The notes beneath the pieces are model-generated. The model searched no databases and was not told where the DNA came from. It saw only the letters and a list, made by a program, of their open reading frames with translations. From the NCBI GenBank assembly GCA_028023455.1, contig JAQFVV010000514.1, positions 372,001-436,000 of the forward strand: 64,000 nucleotides of DNA. Direction: 5' to 3'. Positions 1 to 11,720 of this stretch are shown piece by piece. This DNA is from Epiperipatus broadwayi. Taxonomy: Eukaryota; Onychophora; Udeonychophora; Euonychophora; Peripatidae. Every line of letters begins with the position of its first letter. The stretch's first letter is position 1. A program made the translations under genes and the position numbers.

Positions 1-471
1 CTTTAAATGATCATTTTTATTGACTGAATTCTGCATCAAAAATAAACCATCATCTGACATGTCTTTTAAGCAGAAATCTAAAGTTAATATTGCCATAGTA
101 ATTTATCTTAGTCTATTTTATTATGGAGACCTAGCTAACATTGCTATCTTGTACTTAGTAATTATACATGCTTGATAAATGGTTTTTAAATAGAATAATA
201 TTCATTTTTATATTAAATGGCTTTGTAATAATGTAATATAAGTATCACGTTATTTTTTTATTCTAAAAAAAGATTATCCACCAACAGTAAATTGGAAAAT
301 AAAAAAGCTAAAAAGTAAATAAGTTCCATAATAATAATAATAATATATATATATTACATTGTATTCATAGAAGATTCCAAAAAGCAAACTTTTAAACTAG
401 TTTATAGTCATGACAAAGAATTAATATATATATATGAAATAATAATGAATTATCTATTCTAAGATACAAAA
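1..471. other. AT-rich spacer, no gene seen
   Basis: Simple AT-rich DNA with TAA and TA microsatellite runs around 331-355 and 425-434. I see no coding or structural signal. Confidence 0.6.
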
Positions 472-723
472 TACACCTGGGTCTCGTTTTACGCGATAGA
501 TAGGTTCCTCAGAAAACACTCGCAAATGAAATCGTGCAAAAATAGGTGTAACTTACCTTGAAAAAGGGGGGATACAGACTGTGATTTTTCAAAAATTGCG
601 TAAAAGCAAAGCACCAACTTAAAATTACTTTAAAATTTGCTGCAAAAAAAAAATAAGGAAATAAAATACGCCTAATAAAAAAATTCAAATTTGAAAAAAA
701 TTGATACAAGACAAACTTTTTTT

Positions 724-1426
724 GGTAAAACTGCAGTTTCCAGGTCACAATAAAATTCGAATTTTGTTTCACATTTTTCTCATCAGAGTGTTTCTTGTCG
801 AATTACTGGGATTGGACTAAAGTATTTCTGGTAGTGTGAAATTGTTACATTGTCTTTGGGCACATTTTCCAAAGTTGTAACGTGTTTTTCAGAGAGTTTT
901 TTAATTTCCAGCATAATTCGTAAAATGAATTCTTTAAATGGTAATGTAGTCGTAGTACCAGAAAATGAAGTGTTAGATGCTGCAGATATTCACGTAGAAA
1001 ATTGGACAGCATATCTGTTGATGAGTGAACTTCGAACTCCGGAGTTAGGCGCCTGCTTAAGATTAGTACTCTATGCCAGCATTGCGGCATGCACTTCATT
1101 GCTCACTCCGGAGTTCGAAGTTCATTCATCAACAGATATGCTGTCCAATTTTCTACGTGAATATCTGCAGCATCTAACACTTCATTTTCTGGTACTATGA
1201 CTACATTACCATTTAAAGGATTCATTTTACGAATTATGCTGGAAATTAAAAAACACTCTGAAAAACACATTTTACAACTTTGGAAAATGTGCCCCAAGAC
1301 AATGTAACAATTTCACACTACCAGAAATACTTTAGTCCAATCCCAGTAATTCGACAAGAAACACTGTTGAAAAAAATTTGAAACAAAATTCGAATTTTAT
1401 TGTGACCTGGAAACTGCAGTTTTACC
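724..1426. mobile_element. 703-bp foldback element nested in the transposon, 8-bp TSD
   Basis: Two arms of 321 bp (724-1044 and 1106-1426) are near-perfect inverted copies around a 61-bp loop. The termini read GGTAAAACTGCAG and CTGCAGTTTTACC. CTTTTTTT occurs immediately left (716-723) and right (1427-1434), while the uninterrupted host element at 38461-38468 has it only once, so this is a true insertion with an 8-bp TSD. hAT, P and Merlin-type transposases make 8-bp duplications, but the GG..CC termini do not settle which. Both arms encode a similar peptide; see the next entry. Confidence 0.85.
911..1044 (+). other. Coding-like segment in the foldback arms, unrecognised
   Basis: From 910 the left arm reads as an open frame with IIRKMNSLNGNVV, then VLDAADIHVENWTAYLLMSE. 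The right arm (1106-1240, minus strand) encodes the same peptide with conservative changes (S to P, V to I, S to N). It is preceded by a pyrimidine run and TTTCCAG, like a splice acceptor. This might be a captured exon or a transposase remnant, but I do not recognise the family. Confidence 0.35.
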
Positions 1427-2261
1427 CTTTTTTTAACTATAATATTTAATTTTATTCAAAACAATATATTTTTATGCATAATTTACAGTAATTTATATTT
1501 TTTTATACACGTTTTAATTATTATCAGTATTTGCCAGTAAACAGGTTGTTTGCAAACTGATAAAAAAATCAGATTCTTCACAAGATGCAAACTGATAAAA
1601 AAATCAGATTCTTCACAAGATGAAATACAACTAGTGCCAACGTGACTCTCATGTTGTGTTAATTAATGGTTTCTGGTGACAACGTAATTAGTAATTAATC
1701 TAACAACTAAAAATTAAATTCTTATTTTTGTCTTTAATTTTCAATTTTAATTGTGCCCACTGCTATTACTCACCTTTTAAAAATAAACTTGTGGACACTA
1801 AATGATTAATAATTGATTATGTTCTTTTTTAAAAAGCAAAAACAGAATGTGATTTAAAATGCAAAATTAACACGCGCAATGTTTGAACAAATTTACATTA
1901 TAATCTTGTAAAATTTAATGTGGGTATACATAAAATGTGGAAATCATGATTTTAATTTCATTATTGCATAAAATCTTACTATTATAAAGCACTGAAAATA
2001 TTGAAATTATTAACATGAAAGTTGAATTCCAATAGTAATGTGCTATTACAGTACTTTCAATATAACGTTAAGTGCGCAAAATTTATTATTTAAAGTAATA
2101 GCGTATTATTGGAGTTCAACTTCTGGTGAAACCTGAATCGCGTAACTTCAAAATTGTGTTAAATAAGTCCGTGTAAAAAGAGACCCAGGTATATATGAGT
2201 TATATGATATACATAATTTGAAAAACATAATAAAAATCAATTACATTATTTGCAAAATTAG

Positions 2262-3020
2262 ATGAGTTAAATAACCTCCATTAACTTGTAAGTACTCCCT
2301 TAGCTTCCCATTTTAATCCATAAAATACTTGTTGCAAAACTGCTGGAGTCACGCTGACTACACCCTTCTCACTGTTAATTATCCTAATATCATTATGTAA
2401 TCTAATTATTGCAGTTGCATTTTGATAAATATTATTCAGCATACAGTATAACAATAACCTGGGTCTATTTCTTGATAATCCACTTCCCTAATGACTAAAA
2501 GAATGCAAAATCAAATGACTTTTTATAATATATAAAATCCAAAACGTAATGATTAACTATAGTAATTGGCCCTTTTTATAACCTTTTTTAATATTTGGAT
2601 GTGATATTCTGTGCTAAAATCACATTTGGATCCAACTTGGTTTTTTTTTTTGGTTGGTTAAATATAAAGTTTGCTGTAGATGAATTGTAATTATCTTGGT
2701 AAAAATGTTATATAGAAGTGATAAAAACTGATAACTGTAATTTCTAATATTTTTTAAAATCATCTTTTTTTTTTAATGCCAATGGTAGTACTCTATTCTT
2801 CCAATCATCTAGCTCATCTTTATCATTTAGACATTTAATAGATAAATTTGCCAACAATTTTTCTATTTCTTCCCCTGCTTTTATTAAGATATTGATTCTA
2901 GTTCCGTTAGTACCAAGAGCTTTTTCCTCATTTATGGATTTAATTATGTGTCTCACTTCGTCATTTAAAATAAAGTACAGGGCAGTTCAAAAGATATAGC
3001 AACTGTAGGGGATACTATAT
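2262..3020 (-). pseudogene. RTE-like reverse transcriptase fragment, decayed
   Basis: Read on the minus strand, 2680-3020 matches the reverse-transcriptase palm entry of the RTE copies below (EAGEEIEKLLANL, KCLNDKDELDDWKN). 2262-2465 matches the later part around RLHNDT..EKGVRQG and KWE. The 210 bp between are rearranged and the frame is broken throughout. It is clearly older than the three long copies. Both ends are lost, so no terminal tail or duplication can be seen. Confidence 0.85.
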
Positions 3021-5149
3021 TTGAGTTTCAACCAGCGTTATGCAACGTTGATTTATTTTTATTAATATCTTTAAAAGTGCAATAAAAACAAAAACGAATA
3101 ATTAAATAATGTAGATATGTTACACAATACTAGTATATAAATGTATAAGTAAATTGCAACATACATATATATGTCATATGGTATAGTGCCATGTTCACCA
3201 CTCGAAGTTTGAGTCCAGATTAGAGGGTTTTTTTTTTTAGATTGTTAACAGGCTCAGAATTTTCCTTACTTATACCTGGAGGTTTGTAGTGAATATCTAG
3301 ATATTATTAAATGAAGGGTAAAAGTTATTATAGATCAATCTGTGCCAATAATCTCTCTCCTTCATTGTAAACTGGAAAACAATAAGAAGCCAAAACAATC
3401 ACCGATCGATTTGAATGTCAGTGTAGAAACTGTCATACTTCTATGAATGTTAAGTTCATGCCTTATCTTATATGGAATTTAGTTCTTGGTGTTCCCACAT
3501 TTATTAGTCATGATTTCTTTCCAGGATTGATTAATTTTGGCATCAACACAGGCTCCCATTACCATATATACTCTGAAATTCATTCACCAAGCTTATACAT
3601 TATGTAATTCATCAGTACACTTTCAACATCTTCACCAATCTTTGTTTTTTTCCACAAAAGTAACCTTTATTAGTTAAAAGATTACAAAAATTTTTGGGTA
3701 CACTTACCCATTGAGGATTACAAAGTGTTCAATGTTACATGGTAAAACAATTATTGACCAGGTTTATATAAAGTGCATATGCTCGATAACAATTATATCC
3801 ATAAAAGGGTTACTATAATTTTGATTAATGTGTTTCTGTACATGGATAATAAACTCTTGACCTGTAGCCAAACCATGTCAAGACCATTATAGGTACCTCT
3901 TTCTCCCAATTAACAGTCCAAATGTGCAGGGATCACATTCGGTCTACCTGCCCAAAATTGGAAAGCCAACTAGGGAAAAACTAACAAGTAACAAGTACAG
4001 ATCTGCACTGCCCAAAACCAACCTATCAAGGGTACAGCAGCTGATCAGAGCAAGAATGGCGCTGAGACACTTTGACCATATACCCTCCCGGCAGGTTTTC
4101 CAGGTAGCGGCAATAAATTGTCAACAGTCTGCATCAATAAACTTCACCAATCTTTGTTTTATTAAACATTACCACTTTTAACCTTATAGTAAGTCAATTT
4201 TAGTCCATGTTATATAAATTACGATTCGTAAATCTTGCTTTCTCTAAAAACATGTTAAAACTCTATAAAATAGGGTTTTACTTTTTGATGTATATATTTC
4301 AGAAATTATTTGGTTTTGAAAATCATATATTTTTTATATGTAGCACATTTTAGAGTGTGATTTTTTTTTTTTAAATTATCTAATGAAATTTTTTCTAACA
4401 CCATCCTTTTAGTTTGATTTAAAGTACTTTGCATTCAGAATTATTATGACTTTATGTATATTTAATACATTATCTTATTGATGGAATTTTTTTGCTGGCT
4501 GAATTTTAAATTGAAAATACTGTTTATATTATAAATGTTTTTAATTTTATTAAACCATTATCACATTTGTTGGGGGAAAAAATAGCTTGCACATTTGACA
4601 TATTTATATTTCTCTAATGAAAGTATTTAAAATATAAAAACATGTGTAAAAAACTAAAAAAAATATATTTATTTTGAAATAATGATTGAAGTGAAAGATG
4701 TTGCGTGATGATTTTATATTCAGTTATTAAAAAAAAACAAAAAACACTTATATGTACAAAAATATCAGTTGGTAAATTAACATAACTGATAAGCTTAATT
4801 ACTCTCTAAAACGTGTCATTATGTAAATAGTGTTTAGCTTTTAACTGACATTATTCAAATTATAAATGGGAAATTATTTTGCCAATATATACAGCAATTA
4901 ACTTTTGTTGATAATGTGATTAATTTCTTCACCAAAATCTTAAATGTAATTAGCTTACTCAAACTTTTCTTAAAAATAAAAAAAATCATCAAAATAAGTA
5001 ATGAGAAGAATTTGAGTTTTTTTTTTTTTTTAAATATTTCAAGTGTTTGTATTACCCTAAGGTATTTGTAAAAAAAAAAAATACCCCCCCCCACACAGTA
5101 TCTCTCTTACTCTCTATCTTTCTCTTCTTTCCCCCTCCTTATATATATC
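3021..5149. other. Spacer with one unrecognised open frame
   Basis: Mostly AT-rich. 3880-4165 is of higher complexity and holds an 85-codon frame from 3924 (begins MQGSHSVYLPKIGKPTR). I do not recognise it and see no conserved motif, so it may be a decayed repeat. T- and C-rich low-complexity tracts lie at 5017-5150, ending just before an RTE fragment. Confidence 0.4.
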
Positions 5150-5553
5150 TAGACTTGGATATTTAATAGAAGAGCAATGCAGAGACTTCCGCCCACTCAA
5201 AGTAGTGTGGAGAGATGGATGGTAGGAGTAACAAGAAGAGATCGAAAACGCAATACAAGAGTAAGAGAACAAACCGATGTTACTGACGTAGTTGAAAGAT
5301 TCAAAAGACTGGAGTGGAATTGTGCTGAACATATTGCTAGAAGAGATGATAATAGATGGACAATTGAAATCTTAAACGGGATTCCAAGAAATTTTAAAAG
5401 ACCCAGAAAGAGATCACATGTGAGGTGGTTAGATAAAATAAGAAAATGTGCAGGGATGATGTGGAGAAGAGAGGCTAGAGATCAGAGAAGATGGATTGAA
5501 CTTGGGGAGGCCTTCATCCTGCAGTGGATTGATAATGGTTGATGATGATGACA
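5150..5553 (+). pseudogene. RTE-like element, 3' end fragment
   Basis: Encodes the last ~121 residues of the RTE protein, open from 5177 to the stop at 5540. It shows RRDRKRNTRVREQTDVTDV, then ARRDDNRWTIEILNGIPR, then FILQWIDNG and a short GATGATGATGA tail. This matches the C-terminus and GAT-repeat tail of the long copies, with many substitutions. The 5' break falls at the AGACTTGGA segment. It is a typical 5'-truncated LINE insertion, older than the copies at 43-55 kb. Confidence 0.9.
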
Positions 5554-6469
5554 CATACATACCCAAGGATCCGAAAAAGATATTACTGGTACTTTGTGTC
5601 TCTGATCACATTAGAATTTAATCATTCCCTATACATTTATGAGTTTTTTTGTTGTGTCGACAATTAAATTTATGTTCATTATAATGGGATATCTATCTGT
5701 TATCATTATAGAGTTGGGTCTTATCTAGATAACACCTATCCAAATAAATGAATTGGATGAAAGGCAATGAAGAATATCATATTCATTATCCAGATTTAGT
5801 GCTGATGGATTTTTTTTTCTGTAGTCAATATTCTAGACAGAGTTTAGGCCGCAAAGTCATTGAATATCACTGAATTGCATAAAGTTACCGAGTCCGAATA
5901 TATTTCAATGTTAGCTTATCTCTTAGGTGAAGTATGAATTTCAAAGTCTTTATGATGTCAGCATTTTGTGAATGTGATTAGAGGATAATTTGAACACTTA
6001 CATTAATTCATGTATATTTCATATGGACATTTTTATTAACAATCGAAGGTTGCATATATTTTTTAATCAGATGTACTATGTATATTTATATATTTATGCA
6101 AACACACAGAGCAATGGCAAAGAATTTGTATATATAAAAATCAACAAGCAAACATCTTGCTTTTCTGAAAGGTTGTGATAGTATGTGTATGTTTGTGTGT
6201 AGTTATGACATTTCTAGGCTTTCTGTGTGTAAAATTTAGGCAGGAGGTCGTTTATACAGTAAGTGCAAGTCATAAACGTTATTGCTGTTATGCATGTTAT
6301 TCAGAACTGATCACAATTGCTTCAATAATGCATTATTTTCTTCAAAGCAATAGTGATGGATACCAGAGAAAGGTTCATTATAACTTAATAAATATTCACT
6401 TTGTATGTGTATATATATATATTGTAAGCAACGATCTTTCCAATCACTGTATATATTTACATAATATGA
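5554..6469. other. AT-rich spacer
   Basis: No coding signal. Short frames across 5990-6567 have biased, low-complexity content and run into the foldback at 6470. Confidence 0.5.
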
Positions 6470-6746
6470 TTATATATAGGGTACATGAGCACAGACTTTC
6501 ACACGACCCACCACTCTCCACTCTATCTCATAACACACTTGAACACATATTTTGGAAATATAAATAATCACCAATATACATATTTTGGACCAATTGATGA
6601 TTACTGGTTTAGCATAAACCAACTGATGATTGCTGGTTTAGGATGAAACGTGTATTGGTGGTTATTTATCTTTTCGACATATATGTGTTCAAGTGTATCA
6701 GTGGTGGATCGGGTGAAAGTCTGTGCTCATATACCCTATATATTAC
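6470..6746. repeat. Foldback repeat, family A, with hammerhead core
   Basis: The outer arms are inverted copies: a TATAGGGTA..GAGCACAGACTTTCACACGACCCACC stretch on the left and its complement at 6700-6740. Family relatives lie at 18925-18970 (end only), 26000-26105, 26517-26778, 42735-42890, and in divergent form at 23300-24560, 35580-36245 and 59035-59345. The centre holds a duplicated CCAAYTGATGATT..TGGTTTAG segment, one copy of which keeps the full ribozyme core. Confidence 0.75.
6613..6660 (+). ncRNA. Hammerhead ribozyme candidate (family A)
   Basis: CUGAUGA at 6623-6629, hairpin UGCU/AGGA (one mismatch from the family's AGCA), GAAA at 6645-6648, C-GU-G as a one-pair stem III, then GUA with predicted cleavage after 6654. 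Stem I is CCAA (6619-6622) with UUGG (6655-6658). The core is intact but stem II is weakened. Confidence 0.55.
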
Positions 6747-8604
6747 ATATATTGATTCAGGTACATAATATAGCCTGTATTTCAGTTATAATATGATTAT
6801 ATAAATTTTAGGCGCATAGTCGTACTTACGTAATGAGTATGCGCTTTATAAATTATTAATTACAACTTTATAATATGATTACATAATATTTCATGCCATA
6901 AATTTTTTTATATACATGCATATATATGACGTTAAATATTAGATAACATTATAAAAATATTATAATAGCGATAACTAAAAATATGCAAAGCAAAACAAAT
7001 AATGTTTAACATGCAAAAAGAAAAATCACATATTTATAAAAAATAAATATTGAAAAATTCATCACCTTTTGAATCACTTCTGAACATGATCAATAATTAG
7101 TGCTTTATTTGTATATTAAGGATAAATCCATTTAGCTATTCTATATTTTAATAATATAAAGAGTTATATGATGATAATATGCCTAGTTCCTCATATCTCT
7201 GATCTGACGCTCAGATATTGTCAATGTTTTATAATCCATGATCCAATTTTTTAATCTATGAATTCACATGTGCTACATAGCTTTTATACGATTATTCAAT
7301 TTTCATATAAAATACAGTAAGTTATAAATAAATAATATTTATTTATTTTAACATTATAATAATATACAATAGAACTTTTTTTTTCTAAACACATTATACT
7401 AAGCAAAAAGAAAAAGAAATCTAAAATTTAAGTTCAAATATTACTTACTTTAATGGATTAATCCTTTGAGTCTTTTGTTTCCACCAGAGTTTAAATATTT
7501 GTACTTAGGCCATCACTCAGACATGATTTTATTTTGCGGTTTTTATCATCTCTATTAATTAAAATAAATCTTGGAAAAAATTAATTGTCACAATCTTTTA
7601 ATGTTAAAAATAAATTTTTGCAGTATTTTTTATCTAAAATATAATCAGAAATAATAGCATTTGATGTTTATTTTATCTTTATGTGCTCTGTGTATAATGT
7701 TCGAATTATGACAAGAAAACGGGAATTGAAAATAAGTCTTCAATAAATAAAAGTTTAATTTTAATGTAGGTTGTATTCATTTGAAAAATATGAAACAGAA
7801 CCTGAAATAGAAATCCGTTTTACTCCCCTTCCTCCAACTTAACTCTTATAATATTTTCTAGATTCTACATTGACAGAAAAATGCTAATTTGCATGTTGCA
7901 TTTGGAATCATTTTGCAATTTGTGAGATGTTTTGAGCGTGTGAGCATTCAAGAAAGTATAATTTCGTAATTACATGGATTTACATTTTTATAAGTATTTT
8001 TATTTTATTTTATGTGGAAATCAGTTTTTATATTTTCCTTTTCAGATATTCTTTATTTTCATGTTACTGAATATTAAAATATTTTTAATAATAAAAATAA
8101 GGGCCACAGCACATAATATTTTCACTCAGTATGAGATACATAAGAACTGTATATTGACCTGAACATATACTTTTGGAATTTGTTTTCATAAATAAGTCAG
8201 TGTCTGTCTGTAATGTATTTTGTGATCAACTTGGTGGTATAGTTTGAAAAAGGGGAGGAAATTTCTCAGCATAATTATTGGGACCACATTCAGTAATAAA
8301 TCCAAAATAATTGCAAATTTTACCTGTGGGTAATAATTTAACTATATCATTAAATTATTTAGTTTATTCTTTTTTTTAAGTTATTACAAAATTCTTAAAG
8401 GAATCTGTACTGATTCCAACCATGTGATAAATATATAAGATACACAAACAACTTTATTCAATAACTATGTGATTAATAGTTCATAATTGCCACAACTACT
8501 ACGAGATTGTAGAATTTTCTTTTTGAAGCAGATAAATTTAATCGTTAAATGGAATAATAATATGAATAATTAGTAATTTGCTTAAGCTTTATCTTTCTTA
8601 TTGC
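6747..8604. other. AT-rich spacer
   Basis: TA-rich sequence with no motif-bearing frame. The frame at 7974-8162 is F/I/K/N-rich low complexity and is not supported as a gene. Confidence 0.5.
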
Positions 8605-8705
8605 ACTGCCAAATCCATATAATATTAATATCATTTATATTCTTTATTACTTTTTACAATGCTTTTTTATAACCCATTATTGACAGTTCCAATTGTGCTA
8701 GCAAA

Positions 8706-8750
8706 GGTGTTCTGAAGAAGATCACGGGGGCAATCGAAACTGTCAATAGT
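8706..8750 (+). ncRNA. Hammerhead ribozyme candidate (family D)
   Basis: CUGAAGA at 8712-8718, stem II GAU (8720-8722) with AUC (8733-8735), GAAA at 8736-8739, C-U-G as minimal stem III, and GUC with predicted cleavage after 8744. Stem I begins UU (8710-8711) with AA (8745-8746). Stem II is short because of substitutions relative to the copy at 9211. Confidence 0.6.
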
Positions 8751-9203
8751 GTTTTGTAAAAAAGCATTGTAAAAAGTAATAAAGCAAGTAAAACACTTCT
8801 CTAGCTTTGAGCTTTTCCAGTTTTAATTTAATAAAGAACATATATTAGCTATGATTTCATTCCCAACCAGTTTAATACAATTTTGCTATGCTTATTATTT
8901 TTATTCTTTTATTTGTATTTAATATAAGAAACATACTTTATTATTGAAATGCATGTATTTGAATATTTAAAATTCATTTGAATACCAATGAATAATACAC
9001 GGGGGAAAAAACCTTAAATATCTACTACAATCAGATGCACCCAAAAGGAGGATCTCTACATTAGTTGTAGAGTGGCATTTAAAAAGGGATTCTTGGATCC
9101 ATCTTTTGGATGCATGCATTCTTTCCCATATAAGGATCATTTAATTTATTTTTATACGTTAAATATCAACAAACAAAACAGTCATTTGGTCATTGTTCAA
9201 CTT

Positions 9204-9250
9204 AAAAGTTCTGAAGAAGATTGTTGGGGCAATCGAAACTGTCAATAGTG
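9204..9250 (+). ncRNA. Hammerhead ribozyme candidate (family D)
   Basis: CUGAAGA at 9211-9217, a perfect five-pair stem II GAUUG (9219-9223) / CAAUC (9230-9234) with loop UUGGGG, GAAA at 9235-9238, C-U-G, then GUC with predicted cleavage after 9243. UU before the core can pair with the AA after it. It is a direct repeat of the unit at 8706 with a better-formed hairpin. Confidence 0.65.
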
Positions 9251-9305
9251 GCTTGTAAAAAAGCATTGTAAAAGGAATAAAGAATATAGATGATATTAAT
9301 ATTTT

Positions 9306-10319
9306 GCTTAAAAGATATATTATTTTGAGACAGTCAATAAATCAGTTTTTAAAACTCAGAAATAATTTAGTTAAAAATATTCAAATAATAAATATATTTG
9401 ATAATGCATTAAAAAGATTTAAATGTTAGTAAAATGAAAGCATAATTATCCAGAAGAATATATGTATACTTAGTAAATAATACTTGGTAGTTATATTAGC
9501 AAGTTCAGTAATGCTTCTGATAAGGTAAATTATGTTTCTAAAGAAACTTTATTGACAATTCGTAGAAAGTTACAATTAGAAATGAAGATCAGTTTACACA
9601 ACTTGCATTGCATTAATTACTACAATTTATTAGAATAAGAACAAGAAACATTATACATTGTGAACACTCTATATCCTTGTCAATGTATATTGATATTTAA
9701 ATAAGGAACATAGTTCATTTCACTATAGGTCAGAGCACTGATGCAAGTGACCATCTAGCTGCAAATTTGTCTAGTAGAGTAAATTTTTGGCTCTGTTTTA
9801 ATATCTATTTTTTTAATTTGTTAAGGTGCCTTCAATTATTATTGTTATAAAGGCAAGTATATTTGGTATATCACAGAGCATGAAATATGAATGTGATGCT
9901 TCTTATCTCTGCAAAGCAAGTCTTTGGGAAAAACTTAATAGAATAGATTGTGATATTGTTTTTCTGGACGTACTTTTGTGATATATGATAGAGTATCATT
10001 TTTTCCTACTATACTCAAACAAAATGTGTTTTTGATATTCTTTTTTTCTGTGATACAGTTCATGTATAGTTTCTATCTTGGTGAGGATTCTTCTATATCT
10101 GAAGAAGTATAGTGTAAACAAAGATGACATTTTTTATGAGGATAAAATCAAAATGTTTTGGTTCAAAAATTCAATATTTAAATCTTACTACTTGCTTATT
10201 CTTACTATCAAGCATTGAAGAGTCTGCATCTTCATTTTTATTTAGTTATATATATATATAAATAATACATTAAAGATCAGCCTTTTCAAGCTATTGTGCA
10301 TGTGCTTTATACGAGTGTT
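9306..10319. other. AT-rich spacer
   Basis: No gene or repeat pattern that I can support. Confidence 0.5.
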
Positions 10320-10507
10320 AATAATAAATGAATACTTTCACTCCCAACACAAGATATAGTATTTAGGAAAGAATAAAATGAATCCACTTATTCTTTCCAA
10401 CCCAAATGCTTATATATGGGCAAATCTTAAGTACTGGAAGTGAAAGCGTCAGGATAGACCACTCACTTTAAATTACTGTTTACAATGTCTGAATGAATGA
10501 TGTCGAC
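10320..10507. repeat. Dispersed repeat family F, copy 1
   Basis: AATGAATACT..CAACACAAGATA..ATATATGGGCAAATCTTAAGT..ACTTTAAATTACT..AATGAATGA matches 57480-57680 in the same order. There the opening part is also present inverted at 57790-57880. The shared inner block suggests a dispersed foldback family. No hammerhead core is seen. Confidence 0.65.
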
Positions 10508-10599
10508 GAAATATATATATATTAAATGTAAAATACAGTACCCGTTATAAAATATTATATATATAAAAAAAATTAAAATTTATATATATATATTATACC

Positions 10600-11117
10600 T
10601 TCCTTAATGGAACTATAACTGAACAAGAGAATATGGCTAACTGAGATAACAATAATGTACTATAATTAAGTTGCATAAATGATGACTATTAAAAAAAACA
10701 ACATATAGATTAGCTCGAGATATAATATCTAATAAAATGATATTTTTTACTAATAAAATTTAAGAAAAATCTTATTATAATAAAATATTATAATACTTAA
10801 TTTCTTAATAAATACTTAGGGTTCCAAATTATAATACTTAATCCATTCATTTAATAATAAATCCAATTTATAGCTAACTCACTATTATAAACAAAGTAAA
10901 GTCTATCAAAATAATAAATATAATTATGAATCTCCTAACATGAGACGATCAATAAGGTACACTAGTTTGGTCATTAAGAATACATTCTGAAATATAATTT
11001 TATAAATTTATTTCAGAAATAATAATAAATAAATTAATATTCCTTTAATAAAATACTAATTGATAACTTTACTCATCATCTCTTAATAAGAAATTTGCAA
11101 TCCTCCTCAATAACACT

Positions 11118-11159
<42 letters not shown>

Positions 11160-11720
11160 CATCATCATCATCATCTCAGGTTCATTTCTAATAAAATAAA
11201 TTAACTAATTTATCCCCTGTAGTTAAATATGATAAGGGATTTTATATGATATTTAACTACTCTTACCAAAATAATAACAATAAGCAACTAAACATCTTAA
11301 TGACTCTCAACACATAAATCCACTTATTGATTAAATTTTAACAATAAAAATCAGAATAACATAATAGAATTTTATGTACTAAAACATTGTACTATCTTTC
11401 CTTATTTAATGTGGCATTCTTAAAATATAGTATATTCTAATATTGTGGTAATATCAAGTTTCACTCATTGATGTGTCAGTTTTAAAAATAATTAATAATG
11501 ATCATATTTTCTAAATAATAATGAAATATTAATCAAATGTAACAAAAATAATGTCTAAGAAATCTTTATGGATCATGTGCCAAATGAATGATAATGTTTT
11601 ATTGTATTAATTTCTGTGAGCCGTGCATGCAGAATAAAGAATCAATAAGCGACGCATAGATAAATCACAACTAGACTCAAGTAAATTTTAAAACAATTCA
11701 CAAATTTATTTACAAGTTAA
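10600..11720. repeat. Diverged dispersed repeat family G, copy 1
   Basis: Segments such as ATCTCAGGTTCAT, then AAATATGA(T/G)AAGGGATTTTAT and TTTAACTACT.. recur in the same order at 61093-61245. Both copies end in a TTTATT..ACAA..TTTACA stretch (11700 and 61610). The similarity is patchy and I cannot identify the element. A (AAT)n tract at 11119-11159 followed by (ATC)n to 11175 sits inside. Confidence 0.45.
11119..11175. repeat. (AAT)n-(ATC)n compound microsatellite
   Basis: An uninterrupted AAT repeat changes to ATC repeat at about 11159. It is the longest trinucleotide array in the window. Confidence 0.9.

Larger units (their letters stand above)
474..2191. mobile_element. Non-autonomous TA-inserting DNA transposon, copy 1 (interrupted)
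   Basis: The left end reads CACCTGGGTCTCGTTTTACG directly after a TA at 472-473. The right end is its inverted complement (AAAGAGACCCAGGT, last base mutated G to A) followed by TA at 2192-2193. Inverted termini with TA duplications are typical of the Tc1/mariner/pogo group. The same element occurs cleanly at 38219-39152 and truncated at 16925. Removing the nested foldback at 724-1426 and one 8-bp duplication leaves about 1.0 kb, matching the clean copy. No transposase is visible, so it is a MITE-like derivative. The family assignment rests on TA plus termini only. Confidence 0.75.
8605..9305. repeat. Inverted-repeat cluster, family D, two hammerhead cores
   Basis: CCATATAATATTAATATCAT..TCTTTATT..ACAATGCTTTTTT at 8615-8672 is inverted in 9255-9300 (AAGCATTGTAAAAGGAATAAAGAATATAGATGATATTAAT). 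An inner inverted copy of ATTGACAGTT..CTGTCAAT spans 8680-8748. Two direct copies of the CTGAAGA..GAAACTGTCAATAGTG unit occur at 8710 and 9210. A separate 20-bp-class hairpin (GATGCACCCAAAAGGA / TCTTTTGGATGCATG) lies between at 9033-9115. Confidence 0.65.

Noticed and set aside
2455-2475. Transposon terminus (CCTGGGTCT) inside the RTE fragment
   Set aside because: The same position in intact RTE copies reads CCTGGATCTA, so it is a one-base variant of RTE sequence and not a CACCTGGGTCTC terminus.
3924-4181. 85-codon host exon
   Set aside because: The composition is gene-like, but no motif, splice pair or partner was recognised. It is left as unassigned spacer.
9033-9115. Hammerhead or microRNA hairpin
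   Set aside because: A short imperfect hairpin is present, but it lacks the ribozyme core and its pairing is not precursor-like.
11119-11175. CRISPR-like or coding repeat
   Set aside because: Plain trinucleotide microsatellite without spacers.
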